Source: Dokdonella_A sp964582225
Lineage (GTDB): Bacteria > Pseudomonadota > Gammaproteobacteria > Xanthomonadales > Rhodanobacteraceae
Direction: 5' to 3'
Assembly: GCA_964582225.1 (NCBI GenBank)
Contig: CAZORA010000001.1
Span: 124,001-188,000 of the forward strand
Length of the DNA stretch: 64,000 bases
Below, in pieces: positions 61,232 to 64,000 of this stretch. How positions within the stretch are numbered: position 1 is the stretch's first letter; the number at the start of each line of letters is the position of its first letter. The notes beneath the pieces are model-generated. The model was not told where the DNA came from. It made no database searches and saw only the letters and a program-made list of their open reading frames with translations. Both the position numbers and the translations under genes were made by a program.

Positions 61232-61623
61232 GCGCCTCCGCTGCCCGCAGCGAGGCGCGCCGCAGCGGCGCACGCAGCGAGGATCAGGCGCTGGCCCACC
61301 TCGAGCAGGCCGGGCTGCGGCTGGTTGAGCGCAATTTCAACTGCCGACTCGGCGAGCTCGATCTGGTCATGCTCGAGGGCGCTACCCTGGTCTTCGTCGA
61401 GGTCCGCTATCGGCGCAGCGGGCGTCCCGGCCAAGCCTTCGGTGACGGCATCGATTCGATCAGTGTCGCCAAACGTGCGCGCCTGCTGCGCGCCGCCAGC
61501 ATGTTTCTCGCCCGCCACCCGCAGCACGCCGCGCGCAGCTGTCGCTTCGACGTGGTAGCGGCCTCCGGCGCTGCGGATGCGCTCGGCATTCGCTGGTTGC
61601 GAAACGCCTTCGATGCCGACTGA
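61228..61623 (+). CDS. yraN: UPF0102/YraN family nuclease-like protein
   Basis: The 131-aa protein shows the YraN core: ARSEDQALAHLEQAGLRLVERNFNCRLGELDLV, then LVFVEVRYRR and AFGDGIDSISVAKRARLLRAA. The GELDLV...VFVEVR pattern resembles the PD-(D/E)XK nuclease fold (E, D, ExR). The family's cellular role is uncertain. It starts at ATG 61228, overlapping the lpoA stop. Confidence 0.92.
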   Translation: MSASAARSEARRSGARSEDQALAHLEQAGLRLVERNFNCRLGELDLVMLEGATLVFVEVRYRRSGRPGQAFGDGIDSISVAKRARLLRAASMFLARHPQHAARSCRFDVVAASGAADALGIRWLRNAFDAD

Positions 61624-61683
61624 AGATCAGCGGCGACCAGCCGCATATCGCTTCGCTTCCCCTCTCCTTCACGAGACTTCACA

Positions 61684-62274
61684 ATGTCCCTTCGCAGCAT
61701 CTTCCTTGGCCTCGCCCTGCTCAGCGTGACCCCGCTCCTCGGCGGCTGTCTTGCAGCCGTCGCCGGCGGCGCCGCGGTCGGCGCCAGCGCGGCGCACGAT
61801 AGACGCACCACCGGCAACTACCTCGACGACAAGCGCATCTATCTGGCGGCGCGCAACGAGATCAACAAGGACAAGGAGCTGGCGCTGCGCAGCCGGGTGG
61901 TGATCGTGGTGTACAACGGCGTCATGCTGCTGGCCGGCGAAGTGCGCAGCGAAGCGTTGAAGCAACATGCCGAAGATCTGGTGACCGGCTTCGAAGGCAC
62001 CCGCCGCATCGTCAATGAGCTTGCCGTGCAGGAGCCGGAGGGGTTCTGGTCGCGCCGGCGCGACAACACCATTACCGGACACGTCAAGGCGGCACTGCTC
62101 GACATCACCAGCATCCAAGGCTTCGATCCGACCAGGGTCAATGTCACCACGGCGCATCGAGTGGTCTACCTGATGGGCATGCTGACCACGGTCGAAGCCG
62201 ATGCCGTGGTCGGCGTCGCGCGCAACGTACCCGGCGTGGAGCGCGTGGTGAAGATCCTCGAAACGATCGAGTGA
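61684..62274 (+). CDS. dolP: BON-domain outer-membrane lipoprotein DolP-like
   Basis: The 196-aa lipoprotein has lipobox LLGGC and two BON domains (about 50-117 with VVIVVYNGVMLLAGEVRSEA, and about 128-195 with VNVTTAHRVVYLMGMLTTVEADA). This is the E. coli DolP (YraP) layout. DolP supports outer-membrane integrity and localises to division sites. It lies 60 bp after yraN in the lpoA-yraN-dolP block. Confidence 0.9.
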   Translation: MSLRSIFLGLALLSVTPLLGGCLAAVAGGAAVGASAAHDRRTTGNYLDDKRIYLAARNEINKDKELALRSRVVIVVYNGVMLLAGEVRSEALKQHAEDLVTGFEGTRRIVNELAVQEPEGFWSRRRDNTITGHVKAALLDITSIQGFDPTRVNVTTAHRVVYLMGMLTTVEADAVVGVARNVPGVERVVKILETIE

Positions 62275-62282
62275 AGCTGGCT

Positions 62283-62357
62283 CGCCGCCGAAGGCGGCGC
62301 CGATCTCAAGCGAACTCGAAATCGGGGTGCGGAGCGCGATCACCCGGGCGATCGCGC
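62283..62357. terminator. Hairpins between convergent dolP and pgpA
   Basis: CGCCGCC-GAA-GGCGGCG (62283-62299) forms a 7-bp stem nine bases after the dolP stop. GCGCGATC (62334-62341) and GATCGCGC (62350-62357) form a perfect 8-bp stem with an eight-base loop. Neither has a T tract. They lie in the 148-bp space between two convergent genes and are plausible bidirectional terminators. Confidence 0.45.
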
Positions 62358-62422
62358 GCGATCGAGAGGAGCTTCGATCCCGCAGGAGTCTGAATCCCGG
62401 CCAGCTTCTGCCCTGATCCGCG

Positions 62423-62914
62423 TCACAGCCAGCGGGCGAGCAGCGCAACGGCGAGCGCCGCGTAAAGCCCGGCCAGCAGATCATCGAGCATGACGCCGAA
62501 ACCGCCCTTGACGTGGCGGTCCGCCCAGCGCACTGGCCAGGGCTTCCACACGTCGAACAGACGGAACAGCAGGAAGCCAGCGGCCACCAGGCGCCAGTCG
62601 AAGGACTGTCCGAGAAGCGGCAGCAGGGCGAGCCACTGACCGACGAATTCGTCCCAGACGATCAGCCCCGGATCCTCGACCGCGAGCTTGCGAACCACGA
62701 ACTGCGCGGCCCACACGCCGAGCACGAAGGCCAGCACGAGCACCAGCAGATACCACGTCCAAGCGAGCTCGCGCAAGGCGAACCAGGGCAGAATCGCCGC
62801 CAGCGAACCAGCAGTGCCCGGCGCGACCGGACTCAGACCGGAGCCGAAGCCAGTGGCGATCCAGCCGGCCGGATGCGCCAGCAGGGCGCGCGACGAGGGC
62901 CGCGGCTCGTTCAC
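62423..62914 (-). CDS. pgpA: Phosphatidylglycerophosphatase A
   Basis: The 163-aa membrane protein has FGSGLSPVAPGTAGSLAAI at its start, VWDEFVGQWLAL in the centre, and FRLFDVWKPWPVRWADRHVKGGFGVMLDDLLAG at the end. These are the PgpA signatures with conserved acidic residues. It dephosphorylates phosphatidylglycerophosphate. It starts at GTG 62914, overlapping the thiL stop (GTGA). Confidence 0.94.
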   Translation of the reverse strand: MNEPRPSSRALLAHPAGWIATGFGSGLSPVAPGTAGSLAAILPWFALRELAWTWYLLVLVLAFVLGVWAAQFVVRKLAVEDPGLIVWDEFVGQWLALLPLLGQSFDWRLVAAGFLLFRLFDVWKPWPVRWADRHVKGGFGVMLDDLLAGLYAALAVALLARWL

Positions 62915-63882
62915 CCGAAGTGCTCCCAGCCGCGCGCCGCGGGCGTGACCTCGGCGCCATCCGCCGCGAGCAGGCGCACGCCGCTGCCCGCAACGACGCG
63001 GCCGATGCGTCGCGCGACACAGCCTGCACGCCCGAGCGCTGCGAGCAGCGTCGCCTCCCGCGCGGGTGGGGCGCAGAAGGTCAGCTGATAGTCGTCGCCT
63101 CCCGACACCTGCAGCAGCAAGCGTTCCGCTGATGGGAAGAGCGCCTCGAGCGCCGGCGACGCCGGCAGCAGCCGCGCCTCGATCTCGATGCCGACGCCGC
63201 TGCGCGAGGCGATGTGACCCAGGTCGGCGAGCAGCCCATCCGAGGTATCGATGCAGGCGCTGGCGAGCCCGCGCAGCGCGATTCCAGCTGCGACCTGTGG
63301 TTCGGGTCGCTCGACCCTGGCGATCAGCGCGTCACGCTCCACCGAAGCGCGAGCAAGCGGCGAAGTGGCCGCTGCCTGCAGGCAGCGCAGGCCACCGAGA
63401 CCGTCGCCCAGGGTGCCGGTGACGTAGACTCCGTCATCGACCCGCGCACCGTCGCGACGCAGCGCGCTCGCGGCGGGCGCGTGGCCGTGTACCACCACGC
63501 TGATCGCCAACGGTCCGCTGGTGGTGTCGCCGCCGACCAGGGCCACGCGATGGCGCGCGGCGAGAGCCGCGAAGCCGTCCGCGAATGCCTCCACGAAGCC
63601 ACCATCCGCGCGCGGCAGGGTCAGCGCGAGCAGCGCCCAAGCGGGCGTCGCGCCCATCGCAGCCAGATCGCTCAGGTTGACCGCGAGCGCCTTCCAGCCG
63701 AGATCCCGCGGCGCGGTCGCGGGCAGGAAATGCACGCCCTCGACCAGGGTGTCGACGCTGACCAGCAGATCCTGCCCCGCCGGCGGCAGCAGGATCGCCG
63801 CGTCGTCGCCGATGCCGAGCCGCACGTCGTCGCGTTCGACGCGACAGCGTTCGCGAATCCGTTCGATCAGCTCGAATTCCAC
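62911..63882 (-). CDS. thiL: Thiamine-monophosphate kinase
   Basis: The 323-aa AIR-synthase-fold kinase has LGIGDDAAILLPPAGQDLLV, SVDTLVEGVHFLP, LSDLAAMGATPAWALLAL, VGGDTTSGPL and IDTSDGLLADLGHIA. It phosphorylates thiamine monophosphate to the diphosphate cofactor. It lies between nusB (26 bp upstream) and pgpA, the conserved gammaproteobacterial nusB-thiL-pgpA order. Confidence 0.95.
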   Translation of the reverse strand: MEFELIERIRERCRVERDDVRLGIGDDAAILLPPAGQDLLVSVDTLVEGVHFLPATAPRDLGWKALAVNLSDLAAMGATPAWALLALTLPRADGGFVEAFADGFAALAARHRVALVGGDTTSGPLAISVVVHGHAPAASALRRDGARVDDGVYVTGTLGDGLGGLRCLQAAATSPLARASVERDALIARVERPEPQVAAGIALRGLASACIDTSDGLLADLGHIASRSGVGIEIEARLLPASPALEALFPSAERLLLQVSGGDDYQLTFCAPPAREATLLAALGRAGCVARRIGRVVAGSGVRLLAADGAEVTPAARGWEHFG

Positions 63883-63908
63883 GGCCGCGGCTCTGGATCG
63901 GCGCTGGC

Positions 63909-64000
63909 TCAGCGCGGCGCCGCGTATTCGACCGCGCGCCAGCGCGCGGCCAGCTTGTCGAGCACGCCGTTGACATAGGTGTGGCCGTGTTCGGCACCGA
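63909..64000 (-). CDS. nusB: Transcription antitermination factor NusB, C-terminal end (partial)
   Basis: The minus strand at the window's right edge reads GAEHGHTYVNGVLDKLAARW and ends RAVEYAAPR. This is the conserved NusB C-terminus (KF(G/A)AxxxHxYVNGVLDxxA). Only about 30 residues lie inside the window. NusB acts with NusE in rRNA antitermination. Its place directly upstream of thiL supports the assignment. Confidence 0.85.
   Translation of the reverse strand, partial: GAEHGHTYVNGVLDKLAARWRAVEYAAPR

Noticed and set aside
1..64000. CRISPR array, tRNA genes, prophage or complete insertion sequence
   Set aside because: No regularly spaced direct repeats, cloverleaf, integrase or transposase frame is visible; the only mobile-like DNA is the non-coding repeat family.

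Overview
The window is a chromosomal segment of a high-GC Gram-negative bacterium (about two thirds G+C by eye). It carries lpxC, a lipoprotein-rich envelope gene set, a MurE with the meso-diaminopimelate motif DNPR, and gammaproteobacterial gene orders: nusB-thiL-pgpA, rsmI/lpoA-yraN-dolP, and rnpB next to mraZ. GlyA has an N-terminus and length (417 aa) like those I recall from Xanthomonas. The division cluster order mraZ-rsmH-ftsL-ftsI-murE-murF-mraY-ftsW-murG-murC-ddl-ftsQ-ftsA-ftsZ-lpxC, with no murD, also points to Lysobacterales (Xanthomonadales). This placement is inference. Most of the window is core genome; there is no phage, intact insertion sequence, CRISPR array or tRNA.

Layout. 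1-4002: membrane Ser/Thr kinase (cut by the window edge) downstream of relA. 4117-6064: two secreted proteins of unknown function. 6240-10742: hrpA and dps, divergent. 10932-12194: ThrE-like exporter. 12277-15785: a complete Mla/MCE-type lipid ABC transporter operon (STAS-MlaE permease, ATPase, MCE protein, lipoprotein), followed by mgtE. 17512-25688: TonB-dependent receptor, putative outer-membrane protein and a large secreted subtilase. 25753-29291: mtgA, a TPR-sulfotransferase and a GtrB-like glycosyltransferase. 29314-34115 (minus strand): glyA-nrdR-ribD-ribE-ribBX. 34257-39959: coaE, mutT, secA, an M23 endopeptidase and a DciA-like gene. 40083-56703 (minus strand): lpxC and the whole division/peptidoglycan cluster, read from mraZ downward with most junctions overlapping. 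56704-58125: MraZ operator, a promoter carrying an inverted repeat, a small ORF cut by a repeat, and rnpB. 58163-62274: small membrane protein, rsmI, lpoA, yraN, dolP. 62423-64000: pgpA, thiL and the end of nusB.

How it works together. The division cluster covers lipid II synthesis (MurE, MurF, MraY, MurG, MurC, Ddl) and the divisome (FtsL, FtsI, FtsW, FtsQ, FtsA, FtsZ). MtgA, the M23 endopeptidase, LpoA and DolP add peptidoglycan polymerisation, remodelling and envelope maintenance, and the MCE operon handles lipid traffic.

The least ordinary element is a dispersed repeat of about 130 bp with inverted termini and paired hairpins. Three diverged copies (10802-10934, 17279-17404, 57485-57618) all lie at the 3' side of convergent genes. 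Two of them supply the stop codon of the adjacent reading frame. Other notable points are four in-phase 10-bp MraZ boxes, a 19-bp inverted repeat in the spacer of the mraZ promoter, the missing murD, and a RibB with a GTP cyclohydrolase II-like tail that has lost its catalytic cysteines.
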